A DNA stretch of 64,000 bases, taken from Arcobacter sp. LA11 (lineage in GTDB: Bacteria > Campylobacterota > Campylobacteria > Campylobacterales > Arcobacteraceae). The position numbers and the translations under genes were made by a program. The notes beneath the pieces are model-generated. The model did not search any database and was not told the DNA's origin. It worked only from the letters and a program-made list of their open reading frames with translations. Below, piece by piece: positions 1 to 7,967 of the stretch; position 1 is the first letter of the stretch; each line of letters begins with the position of its first letter. The DNA lies in NCBI RefSeq assembly GCF_001895145.1, contig NZ_BDIR01000006.1:62001-126000 (forward strand). The letters are read 5' to 3'.

Positions 1-1
1 A

Positions 2-1111
2 CCAGAAGCTGTAATAAATTCACAGACAGAATATTATGAAAAATATTGTGCAAATACACATAGAAGTAATTTTGGTGATGCAAATAAAGCAACTCAAAAG
101 TTTGAAGATGCAAGAAAAACACTTAAAAATTTTATAAATGCAAATATAAATGAAGAGATAATATTTACAAAAGGTGTAACTGAATCTATAAATTTTATAG
201 CAAGTTCTTACGCAAAAAATTTTAAAACAGTTATTATCTCTAGCTTAGAGCATCATTCAAATATAGTTCCATGGCATATGCAAGGAAGAAGTTTAGGAAA
301 TGGTTTAGAAGTAGTAAAAGTAAATGACAACTTAGATTTTAACTTTGCACATTTTAAAGAACTACTAAAAGAGAATCCAAATGCCTTTGTAAGTGTAACT
401 CATATCTCAAATGCCTTTGGAAAAATACATGATATAAAAATCATCACAGAACTTGCTCATAAGTATGGTGCTGTAGTTATGATAGATGGAGCACAAAGTC
501 TAGCTCATATGAAAGTAGATATGCAAGAGCTTGATGTGGACTTTTTTGCAATATCTTCACATAAAACTTTTGGACCTACAGGTGTTGGTGCCATATATAT
601 AAAAGAAAAGTATTTAAAAAATGTAGAGGCTTATCAAACTGGAGGAGCTACTATACATGAAGTTGATTTTAATAGTTCGACTTTATTAGATTCTCCATAT
701 AAGTTTGAAGCTGGTACTCAAAATATTGCAGGAATAATTGGCTTTGCAGAAGCTTTAAATTTTATTTCACATGTTGGATACGAAAATATCGAAGCTATCG
801 AAAAAAATGTATATAATTATCTAGATGAGGAATTAAGAAAAATACCTAATATCATCTTTTACAATAATATAGAAGATAGTGTAGGAAGTAGAAGTTTTAA
901 TTTTGAAAATATTGTTCATGATGATATTGGGATACTTGTTGACAAAATGGGTATTGCACTTAGAGTGGGACACCATTGTGCACAACCTATTATGAAGCAA
1001 CTTGATATTAGAGGAACAATTAGAGTTTCAATTTCATTTTACAATGATTATAAAGATGTTGATAAGTTAATAGTGGCACTAAAAAGAGCTTTAAGTATGT
1101 TAGAAGATTAG
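2..1111 (+). CDS. sufS: Cysteine desulfurase SufS-type (5' end outside window)
   Basis: PLP-dependent class V aminotransferase that removes sulfur from cysteine for Fe-S cluster assembly. The open frame runs from base 2 without a stop, so the CDS enters from the left edge; about 369 residues are visible, with some 30 N-terminal residues missing relative to the usual 400. Upstream of the first in-frame ATG (278) clear SufS sequence is already read, including LEHHSNIVPWH, so 278 is not the start. The PLP lysine is in SSHKTFGPTGVGAIY (about visible residue 188) and the catalytic cysteine is in RVGHHCAQPIM (about residue 326), the SufS signature. Followed 10 bases later by SufE, its sulfur acceptor. 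Family assignment is secure; its exact substrate partner is inferred from context. Confidence 0.93.
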   Translation, partial: PEAVINSQTEYYEKYCANTHRSNFGDANKATQKFEDARKTLKNFINANINEEIIFTKGVTESINFIASSYAKNFKTVIISSLEHHSNIVPWHMQGRSLGNGLEVVKVNDNLDFNFAHFKELLKENPNAFVSVTHISNAFGKIHDIKIITELAHKYGAVVMIDGAQSLAHMKVDMQELDVDFFAISSHKTFGPTGVGAIYIKEKYLKNVEAYQTGGATIHEVDFNSSTLLDSPYKFEAGTQNIAGIIGFAEALNFISHVGYENIEAIEKNVYNYLDEELRKIPNIIFYNNIEDSVGSRSFNFENIVHDDIGILVDKMGIALRVGHHCAQPIMKQLDIRGTIRVSISFYNDYKDVDKLIVALKRALSMLED

Positions 1112-1121
1112 AAGGATACTT

Positions 1122-1529
1122 GTGAGTATTGAACAAAGAGTAAATGATATAAAAGAAGACCTAGATTTTTTTGAAGATGAATTACAAAAATATGAATACA
1201 TAATAGATTTAGGTAAAAAACTAGATTCTTTAGATGATGAATATAAAGTTCCAGCACATATAGTCCATGGTTGTACTTCACAAGTTTGGTTAGTATGTGA
1301 ACAAAAAGATGGAAAGTTATACTTTAAAGGAACATCTGATGCTGTAATCGTAAAAGGTTTAGTATATATCATTCTAAAAATATTCTCTGATTCAACAATT
1401 GAAGAACTTAAAGATACTGACATGGATATAGTCTATGAGCTAAATTTAAGTGAGGTTATTACTCCAAATAGACAAAGTGGAATAATAGGAATGATAAAAA
1501 AAATAAAAGAATATGCTATTAAAGCGTAA
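1122..1529 (+). CDS. sufE: SufE-family sulfur acceptor
   Basis: Accepts persulfide sulfur from SufS and stimulates its desulfurase activity. 135 residues, normal for SufE. The acceptor cysteine is Cys51 in HGCTSQVWL, matching the family's GCxSQVW motif. The start is GTG at 1122, ten bases after the sufS stop, with a GAAGGA ribosome site at 1111-1116; no ATG start is available nearby. It lies between sufS and a SufT-like gene, so the three probably form one transcription unit. Confidence 0.93.
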   Translation: MSIEQRVNDIKEDLDFFEDELQKYEYIIDLGKKLDSLDDEYKVPAHIVHGCTSQVWLVCEQKDGKLYFKGTSDAVIVKGLVYIILKIFSDSTIEELKDTDMDIVYELNLSEVITPNRQSGIIGMIKKIKEYAIKA

Positions 1530-1546
1530 AGTAAAAGGTAAATACT

Positions 1547-1891
1547 ATGTCGTTAATAAAAAATGATGAAGCAATTAAAGCAGAAGTAATTAATAGATTA
1601 AAAAATATATTTGATCCAGAAATACCAGTAAATATTTATGACTTAGGATTAATATACAAAATAGACTTTGCAATAATAGATAATTATAGACATGCAAGTG
1701 TTGAAATGACACTTACATCTCCATCTTGTCCAGTTGCAGAAGGTTTAGTTGAACAAGTAAGATATGTAACATTAAGTGTTGAAGAAATAGATGAAGTAAA
1801 TGTAAATTTAGTTTTTGACCCACCTTGGGATATGAGTAAGATGAGTGAAGATGCAAAAGAAATTATGGTAGCTTCTGGAGCAGCTATCTAA
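1547..1891 (+). CDS. sufT: MIP18/DUF59-family Fe-S assembly protein (SufT-like)
   Basis: A 114-residue DUF59 (MIP18-like) protein. Members of this family help mature Fe-S proteins. FDPEIPVNIYDLGLIYKI at residues 22-39 and SPSCPVAEGL around Cys61 are the family hallmarks, and the C-terminal FDPPWD motif is also present. Start ATG 1547 has an AAAGGT site just upstream. Placement directly after SufS-SufE supports the SufT role; the PaaD subfamily (phenylacetate degradation) shares the fold, but no paa genes are visible here. Confidence 0.85.
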   Translation: MSLIKNDEAIKAEVINRLKNIFDPEIPVNIYDLGLIYKIDFAIIDNYRHASVEMTLTSPSCPVAEGLVEQVRYVTLSVEEIDEVNVNLVFDPPWDMSKMSEDAKEIMVASGAAI

Positions 1892-1894
1892 AGG

Positions 1895-3040
1895 ATGCAG
1901 AAAAAAGAATTACTGATAGTTATATATACAATTACTATACTACTATCAGTAATGTATGCAACACAACCCTTGCAACCACTTTTAGCAAATGAATTTGAAG
2001 TATCAATTGTAAAAGCTTCCTCTTTTACGGCTGTTATTATGCTTTTTCTAGCTATTTCACCTATAATTTATGGATATATTTTAGAATCAGTTAAAACAAA
2101 AAAAGTTTTAATCATAGCTTCTGTTACACTTTTTATAACCAACCTTGCTTTAGGTTTTGCAAATAATTATGAAATATTTCTAATCATAAGAACAATTGAA
2201 GCAATGGTAATACCAGCAATACTCACAGCGTGTATGTCTATACTTGCAAATGATAAAGAAAATACAAAACTAAATATGTCAATTTATGTTGCAGCAACTG
2301 TATTTGGAGGATTAGTAGGAAGGGTGTTTTCTGGGTTTATTGCAGAAGAATTTGGATGGAGAGTAGTTTTCTTTTCGCTATCTTTTGCACTTTTAATAGG
2401 ACTATATTTTATAAAACAACTCTCTTTTGAAGGAGATGCTAATTTAGTAAAACCTAAAATAAAAGATATTACAAATATTTTAAAAGATAAAAGATTTATA
2501 GTTATCTATTCACTAATGTTTACTATCTTTTTTGTATTTGCAGGACTTTTAAATATTTTACCATTTAGAATAAAAGAGCTTATACCTGAAACGTCTGAGA
2601 CTCAGATTGGACTTTTATATTTGGGATATGGTATGGGAATTATTATCTCATTAACTATTCATAAAATTGTAAAGTTTTTTAAAAAAGAACTTCGAACTGT
2701 AGTTGCAGGAGTTGTTATATTTATAATTTCAACAAGTTTATTTCTTAGTTCAAATGCTTTGTTTTTATTTTCAGTTGTATTTCTTTTTTGTATTGGTATG
2801 TTTACAGTTCATACAGTATCAACAAGAATTGCAAACTCTCTTAAAGCCTCACAAAAAGCTTTAACTTCTGGTATGTATTTGACTTTTTATTATATTGGTG
2901 GAGCATTTGGTTCAATAATTCCATCAATTGTATATGCAAAATATGGATGGGACTTTACTATTTATATGTTTGTATTTGTACTTACACTTATTTTAATTTT
3001 TGTACATCTAAATAGAAGACTTTTTAAAGCTTTTAATTAG
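1895..3040 (+). CDS. MFS transporter
   Basis: A 381-residue, 12-helix major facilitator of the drug-efflux type. The N-terminal helix runs into YATQPLQPLLANEF, similar to YnfM/arabinose-efflux-like permeases, and the helix 2-3 loop has YGYILESVKTKKVL (a degenerate motif A). The start ATG overlaps the ribosome site AAAGG that follows the sufT stop by only three bases, so it is co-transcribed with the suf genes. The substrate cannot be told from sequence; the operon position alone does not show a role in sulfur metabolism. Confidence 0.85.
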   Translation: MQKKELLIVIYTITILLSVMYATQPLQPLLANEFEVSIVKASSFTAVIMLFLAISPIIYGYILESVKTKKVLIIASVTLFITNLALGFANNYEIFLIIRTIEAMVIPAILTACMSILANDKENTKLNMSIYVAATVFGGLVGRVFSGFIAEEFGWRVVFFSLSFALLIGLYFIKQLSFEGDANLVKPKIKDITNILKDKRFIVIYSLMFTIFFVFAGLLNILPFRIKELIPETSETQIGLLYLGYGMGIIISLTIHKIVKFFKKELRTVVAGVVIFIISTSLFLSSNALFLFSVVFLFCIGMFTVHTVSTRIANSLKASQKALTSGMYLTFYYIGGAFGSIIPSIVYAKYGWDFTIYMFVFVLTLILIFVHLNRRLFKAFN

Positions 3041-3060
3041 AAGAGGAACCCCTCTTCTAA
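3037..3060. terminator. Bidirectional intrinsic terminator between convergent genes
   Basis: A perfect 10-bp stem TTAGAAGAGG / CCTCTTCTAA with an AACC loop. Both flanking stop codons (TAG at 3038-3040 and the minus-strand TAG at 3057-3059) lie inside the stem. Flanks are A-rich on the right and T-rich on the left, giving U-rich tails in both directions. Confidence 0.8.
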
Positions 3061-4382
3061 AAAATATAAACAGCTGCACACCATCCAAATATTACTAAAG
3101 GGATATTATAGTGAATAAATGTAGGAACTACTGTATCCCAAATATGATCATGTTGACCATCAACATTTAATCCTGAAGTAGGTCCTAATGTACTATCAGA
3201 AGCTGGACTTCCTGCATCACCAAGAGCAGCTGCTGTTCCTATAATAGTAATTGTTGCCATTACAGAAAATTCTAATTGCATACACAATGGAGCATAAATC
3301 GTTGCGATAATTGGTATAGTTGAAAAAGATGAACCAATTCCCATTGTTATAAATAAACCAACAATTAGCATTAGAAGTACAGCTAAAGACTTATTATTAC
3401 CAATAATATCAACAATTGAAGATACTAATGTTTCAACTCCACCAGTTGCATTTATTACACTTGCAAAACCATTTGCAGCAATCATAATAAATCCAATCAT
3501 TCCCATCATTTTTAAACCTTTAGTAAAAAAATCTTGAGTTTCATCTGCTTTTATTACACCAGCAACTATAAAAATAATAAATCCAGCTAATGAACCAACA
3601 ATTATTGAATTTGTATATAACTGTAAACCTAAAGCAGTAACCGCAGATACTATAGCAATAAAAATATAGAATTTATTTATCTCTTTTTTCTGAGATTCTA
3701 TTTCTAAAATCTTACTTACATCATATATTCTTTTTTTCTTATATGAGATAAAAATTGCAATTACAAGACCTAGGAACATACCTGAAACTGGAAATAACAT
3801 AGCCATTGGTAATTGTCCGGATACTGCATTTACTCCATTATCAACTAAGTTTTTCAACAAAATTTCATTTAAAAATATACCACCAAAACCAATTGGCAAT
3901 AACATATAAGTTGCAACTAATCCAAATGTAATAACACAAGCAACAACTCTTCTATCAAGTTTTAATTGTGCCATAGAATGAAGTAATGGTGGAATCAAAA
4001 TCGGTATAAAAGCAATATGAACAGGTACTAAGTTTTGCGATGAAATTGCAGCAAATAAAATAAGTCCTAACATTAGATATTTTATATAAATAAATTGCAT
4101 ATCAGAAGTATCACCATTTATTTTTTTGATAATCATATTAGAAAGTAAATCTGTAATTCCAGATTTAGAAATAGCAACTGCAAAAGTTCCTAACATTGCG
4201 TAACTTAAGGCAATTGTCGCACCACCACCTAAGCCTGCATTAAAAGCTTTTATAGTTTCATTAAGTCCAAGTCCTGCTGTAAGACCACCTGTTATAGCTC
4301 CAATAATTAGAGCTATAACTATATTTACTCTTACTAATGAGAGTATAACCATTACAGTAACTGCAATAATAACAGAATTCAT
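3057..4382 (-). CDS. YuiF-type Na+/H+ antiporter family permease
   Basis: A 441-residue polytopic inner-membrane protein of the NhaC/YuiF (ion transporter) superfamily. The N-terminus, with short hydrophobic helices and [20 protein letters not shown], and a C-terminal half rich in Gly-Ser helices ([35 protein letters not shown]) match the family. It is often annotated as a Na+/H+ antiporter or amino-acid permease, and transport substrate in this subfamily is not settled. It is monocistronic and convergent with the MFS gene. Confidence 0.8.
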   Translation of the reverse strand: MNSVIIAVTVMVILSLVRVNIVIALIIGAITGGLTAGLGLNETIKAFNAGLGGGATIALSYAMLGTFAVAISKSGITDLLSNMIIKKINGDTSDMQFIYIKYLMLGLILFAAISSQNLVPVHIAFIPILIPPLLHSMAQLKLDRRVVACVITFGLVATYMLLPIGFGGIFLNEILLKNLVDNGVNAVSGQLPMAMLFPVSGMFLGLVIAIFISYKKKRIYDVSKILEIESQKKEINKFYIFIAIVSAVTALGLQLYTNSIIVGSLAGFIIFIVAGVIKADETQDFFTKGLKMMGMIGFIMIAANGFASVINATGGVETLVSSIVDIIGNNKSLAVLLMLIVGLFITMGIGSSFSTIPIIATIYAPLCMQLEFSVMATITIIGTAAALGDAGSPASDSTLGPTSGLNVDGQHDHIWDTVVPTFIHYNIPLVIFGWCAAVYIF

Positions 4383-4536
4383 CTGTTTTCCTTTTAGTTA
4401 TATAAAAATTGTATAATTCTTATATATTAATTTCATTTTTTAAGATGGAAGTTTATTCCAATTAAATTAAAAACAAAATTAAACGATGAACTATTATTCA
4501 TCTAGGATATTGATAGTTAAAAAAATAATATAAATA

Positions 4537-5349
4537 TTAAATACTCTTAACTTCAATTTTGTAACCATCTGGATCAATTAAAGTTTTTTCTTCATTTGAA
4601 AAAACAGTAAGACTTTTAAAACCAGTTGAAATACCTGTTTCATATTTAAAATTTTCATCTAAATCAAAAACATATTGTAATTCAATCATAGTAAAATCTC
4701 TTTTCCAAAGCCATTGTCTATTTTCAATATCTTCTACATCTTCATTTGGAAGTTTTTCTTTTGTAAATCCTAAAAAATATAAATCAAAACCTCTTTTCTC
4801 AAGATTCATTTTAGATAGAAGTTTCATATTTAAATCTTTTTCATAAAAATTCAAACTCTTTTCAATATCTTTTATTCTATATGTAATAAGGGAAAAAATA
4901 GCTCTATTTCCTAAAACATAATTCGAATCTTCTTTTTGTTTTTTATGGTTTTGCTCAAATTCATGTTGTATAAACTCCAACCCATAACCATCTGGGTCAA
5001 AAAAATGACAAAGGTTTGCCACATTAGGTACTTGAAAAGCTTCAGTTACTTCAATACCTTTCTCAATTAGTTTTTGCCTTGCAATATCTACGTCTTTTAT
5101 ACTAATTGCCATCTTCCAATATCCAGTAAGCCTATTGTCATCTTTTGGATAAACTATTTGCGTATTATTTTTATCGCGAATTAACTCTAAAATTGCCTCA
5201 TTGGTATCAAGATTAAATTTCAGTTGATAAAATTCCTTTTCATCTTCTAGAAACTGATTAACAAGTTTCATCCCAAGTTTATTTATATAAAAATCTAAAC
5301 TATTTTTTGTATTTGAAATATATATAGAGTGTTTTTCTAGATATTGCAT
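4537..5349 (-). CDS. Two-domain VOC (glyoxalase-like) protein
   Basis: 270 residues made of two vicinal-oxygen-chelate modules. Module one starts HSIYISNTKNSLDFYINKLG and ends FFDPDGYGLEFIQ; module two (about 148-270) repeats this with IKDIEKSLNFYEKDLNMKLL and LIDPDGYKIEV. Candidate metal ligands are His7, the Glu of GLEFI and the Glu of IEVKS. VOC enzymes include lactoylglutathione lyase and dioxygenases; the second module's SLNFYEKDLNMKLLSKM and WLWKRDFTMIELQY resemble glyoxalase I. It is the last gene of a yjbQ-SnoaL-VOC operon, eight bases after its neighbour. Specific reaction unknown. Confidence 0.8.
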   Translation of the reverse strand: MQYLEKHSIYISNTKNSLDFYINKLGMKLVNQFLEDEKEFYQLKFNLDTNEAILELIRDKNNTQIVYPKDDNRLTGYWKMAISIKDVDIARQKLIEKGIEVTEAFQVPNVANLCHFFDPDGYGLEFIQHEFEQNHKKQKEDSNYVLGNRAIFSLITYRIKDIEKSLNFYEKDLNMKLLSKMNLEKRGFDLYFLGFTKEKLPNEDVEDIENRQWLWKRDFTMIELQYVFDLDENFKYETGISTGFKSLTVFSNEEKTLIDPDGYKIEVKSI

Positions 5350-5357
5350 CTTTTCGC

Positions 5358-5722
5358 CTAATATTGTTTTAAAATTTCAAACTCATCTTGAACTATTTTC
5401 CAAGAAGCTTCTTCTTGTTTAACCCATTCTTCAAGTGTAATTATACCTTCTGCGATATTCATTTTCCAATCAGAATCTAAATGTACAGTTTTTTCATCAA
5501 TTACTTTAATATTTGTATTTGAATATTCAATATGTTTAGCAGCTTTTGTAGTCTCATTCAAAAAATCTGAGATTTCTTTTTTACCTTTAAATTCACCTAC
5601 ATTCTTTACAATCATTACTGCATCATCTACATATGCATTGATGCAAGCTTCTACATCACCTTTATTAAAACTTTCAATCCAAGCTAATGTGTATTGTTTA
5701 AAATCATTAATTATTGATTCAT
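5358..5722 (-). CDS. SnoaL/NTF2-like protein with disrupted or unusual start
   Basis: A small NTF2-like (SnoaL/DUF4440) fold. From the first in-frame ATG (5615) only 85 residues are read, but the same frame continues upstream with typical family sequence (AWIESFNKGDVEACINAYVD) to about 5723 without any ATG, GTG or TTG. An ATG at 5722-5720, ten bases after the yjbQ stop and well placed for coupling, is one frame off: it reads three codons and then TAA (5713-5711). Either a base is missing near 5711-5716, or translation starts at a rare codon. A full-length protein would have about 120 residues, normal for the family. Function unknown. Confidence 0.65.
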
Positions 5723-5731
5723 TATAGTATT

Positions 5732-6151
5732 TTATATACCTATTATAGTTGCAACTACTTTTCTTCTCCCACCAAAATTTCTATGTTCTCCTAAATAAAT
5801 ACCTTGCCAAGTGCCAAGATTAAGTTTTCCATTTGTAATAGGAATACTTAAAGAAACTCCAAAAAATGATGATTTTATATGTGCAGGCATATCATCATTT
5901 CCTTCATAAATATGTTCAAAATAACTTTTATTTGAAATCACATCATTTATGTAGTTTTCCATATCTGTTCGTACACTACTATCACAATTTTCATTTATAG
6001 TTAAGCTTGCACTTGAATGTTTAATAAAAAGATTAACAGTACCAATCTTTATACTTAAAATTTCTGATATGTTATTTAGTATCTCATCTGTGATTAAATG
6101 AAAACCTCTACTTTTTTGTTTTAAGCTAAATTCTTTTTGTAATATTTCCAT
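5732..6151 (-). CDS. YjbQ/UPF0047 family protein
   Basis: 139 residues covering the entire UPF0047 family. Diagnostic segments are LFIKHSSASLTINENCDSSV, the HIYEGNDDMPAHIKSS histidine region and LGTWQGIYLGEHRNFGG near the C-terminus. The family can have weak thiamine-phosphate synthase activity, but its physiological role is unclear. It is the first gene of a three-gene minus-strand operon. The start codon is preceded by only weak ribosome-site sequence. Confidence 0.88.
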   Translation of the reverse strand: MEILQKEFSLKQKSRGFHLITDEILNNISEILSIKIGTVNLFIKHSSASLTINENCDSSVRTDMENYINDVISNKSYFEHIYEGNDDMPAHIKSSFFGVSLSIPITNGKLNLGTWQGIYLGEHRNFGGRRKVVATIIGI

Positions 6152-6224
6152 AAAATAATAATATCAAAAAATTAAAAAATCTATACTATAAAGAATTAAT
6201 AATTTTTATGGAATAATTAAAATT

Positions 6225-6533
6225 ATGAGTAAATCACGTAAAGTTCAAAAGAAAAAAACCTTAGCAAATACAATTTCAAGAATAGTCTTTAAAGGACTTG
6301 TAGGAATTGCAGTTATCCTGTTTGCATATATACTTTATGATAAGACAGATTTTTCTAGTAACACGATGACATTGTCATCTCCAAAGAAAAGTCAATCAAC
6401 TGCATATACTCCTTCACAACTTAAATGGTTCGATTCTTTTGGTGGAGTGGAAAACGTACCCAGTAAAAATAAGAAAAAAAGTTCAAAGTCTAGTGGAAAT
6501 ACTGGATTTAAATATGAAGGATTCAAAAAGTAG
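6225..6533 (+). CDS. Small single-pass membrane protein, unknown function
   Basis: 102 residues: a basic N-terminus (SKSRKVQKKKT), one transmembrane helix at about residues 24-43 (VFKGLVGIAVILFAYILY), and a Ser/Lys-rich outside segment with SQLKWFDSFGGVENVPSKNK. I do not recognise a family. It is followed seven bases later by another small membrane protein (6540), so the two look like a pair. The antisense reading frame here is a shadow. Confidence 0.65.
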   Translation: MSKSRKVQKKKTLANTISRIVFKGLVGIAVILFAYILYDKTDFSSNTMTLSSPKKSQSTAYTPSQLKWFDSFGGVENVPSKNKKKSSKSSGNTGFKYEGFKK

Positions 6534-6539
6534 GTAAAT

Positions 6540-6695
6540 ATGATGGAAATAATTTTTATAATCACTTCAATCATAATATTTTTTATAGCTATTCTTCTAT
6601 CTTTTCAAACATATAAATACTTTAAAACAATGTGGAAATTCAAGAATAGAAAAAAAGATGGAAGTGAAGATGATGATTTTGAATATTTCGATTAA
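6540..6695 (+). CDS. 51-residue membrane protein, unknown
   Basis: Short gene of 51 codons beginning at ATG 6540, with a TAGG site before it (6531-6534) and a second in-frame ATG at 6543. It encodes a hydrophobic helix (IIFIITSIIIFFIAILLSF), then a basic segment and an acidic tail DGSEDDDFEYFD. It follows the 102-residue membrane protein directly and ends at a strong hairpin, which supports it being a real gene. No family recognised. Confidence 0.55.
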   Translation: MMEIIFIITSIIIFFIAILLSFQTYKYFKTMWKFKNRKKDGSEDDDFEYFD

Positions 6696-6719
6696 GAAAT
6701 AGAAGAAAGCTTCTATTTC
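6696..6719. terminator. Hairpin between convergent genes
   Basis: Perfect 10-bp stem GAAATAGAAG / CTTCTATTTC with loop AAAG, located immediately after the stop of the 51-residue gene and covering the stop codon of the minus-strand TolC gene. Flanking tails are AT-rich but lack a clean T run, so termination strength is uncertain. Confidence 0.6.
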
Positions 6720-7957
6720 TCAAAAATTCTATCTAACGACGCCTTTGCTAAAAACCTATCATAATAAGCATTATCAAAACTCTGTTTTGCACTAGATAAT
6801 AAAAAGTTTGCATTAATCAAATCTGTACTACTTGATAATCCTTCTTTAAATCTATTATTTACTATTTTATAGTTTTCATTTGATTGTTCTAAAGATACTT
6901 TAGCAGTTTCAAAATTTAATTGTGAAACTTCAAATTCCTCTATTGCTTCTTCATACTGAAGTTTAATAGAAAGCTTTAAATCCTCTAAAGCCTCTTTAGT
7001 CTGTAACAATCTTTTTTGATAGATAATATCTTGTGAAGAATCTTTTCCTCCATTAAATAAATTCCATTTTAAATTTATTGTTGCAGTTTGTTGATCATCA
7101 ACATTTGAATCATCCACATCTAAAAAAGCATCATCCCCATATTTTGTATATGTCAAGCTTAAATCTGCACTTGGCATATAATTACCTTTATTTGCAGATT
7201 TTTGACTAACTAAAGATTCAATAGTCATCTTCACAGCTTTTATTTCACTTCTACTATCTAACTCTTCTAAATTATAGTTTTCTAACATGATTTTTTCTTT
7301 TTGAAGGTCATTTATTTTTTCATTTGAATCTAAAGAACCCCCAAGTACGTTTTTCAACTGATATCTAGCAATTTTTGAATCAGCTTTTGCTCTTGCTAAA
7401 TCTTGTTTAGATTGAAGCATTTGAGCATTTACTTGAAGTAAATCATTTCTAGCTAATAAACCTTGTGCAAATCTATTTTCAGAATCTTTATATTGTTGTT
7501 CCAAAAGTTTAAAAGCATTGTTTTGTGTTTCAATATTTTTTAAACTTTTTAAGTATGTAATATAATATTGTTTAACAGAATAAATTAAATCATATTTAGC
7601 TGCTTGATAATTGTACATAGACGTATCTGCAAGTTGTTCTGAACTTTTTAAATTGTACTTATCAGTTAAACCATTAAATAAATTATATGATAATACTGCA
7701 CTTGCATTGGAGTTATCTTTTCCTGAACTATTTATATCTTCTGCATTTGCATTATATGTATAACTTAAATCAAGTTTTGGTTGATATGAGCTTTTTGAAA
7801 TATTTATATTCTCTTTTGCTTCATCATAAATATATTGTTGTTTCTTTAAATTATTATTGTTTAATAAAGAAATTTCAACTGCTTCATTTATATCCAAAGC
7901 ATATAAATTTAGTCCAATAAAAAATACTGGTATAACTTTTAAAATATTTTTATTCAT
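6713..7957 (-). CDS. TolC-family outer membrane efflux protein
   Basis: 414 residues, with an N-terminal signal peptide (residues 1 to about 20, cleavage near LYA-LD). It then has two repeats of the outer-membrane-efflux-protein domain: long helices with regularly placed Leu/Ala/Gln and the two short strand segments (DLSYTYNAN, DLSLTYTKYG). It is the last gene of the TetR-DUF2798-adaptor-pump operon, ten bases after the RND pump, and should form the outer-membrane duct of this tripartite system. Confidence 0.9.
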   Translation of the reverse strand: MNKNILKVIPVFFIGLNLYALDINEAVEISLLNNNNLKKQQYIYDEAKENINISKSSYQPKLDLSYTYNANAEDINSSGKDNSNASAVLSYNLFNGLTDKYNLKSSEQLADTSMYNYQAAKYDLIYSVKQYYITYLKSLKNIETQNNAFKLLEQQYKDSENRFAQGLLARNDLLQVNAQMLQSKQDLARAKADSKIARYQLKNVLGGSLDSNEKINDLQKEKIMLENYNLEELDSRSEIKAVKMTIESLVSQKSANKGNYMPSADLSLTYTKYGDDAFLDVDDSNVDDQQTATINLKWNLFNGGKDSSQDIIYQKRLLQTKEALEDLKLSIKLQYEEAIEEFEVSQLNFETAKVSLEQSNENYKIVNNRFKEGLSSSTDLINANFLLSSAKQSFDNAYYDRFLAKASLDRIFEK

Positions 7958-7967
7958 TTTTTAATCC

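Noticed and set aside
4485-4502. GATGAA / TTCATC hairpin between the YuiF and VOC genes
   Set aside because: Six bp with no T tract; could be chance in AT-rich DNA.
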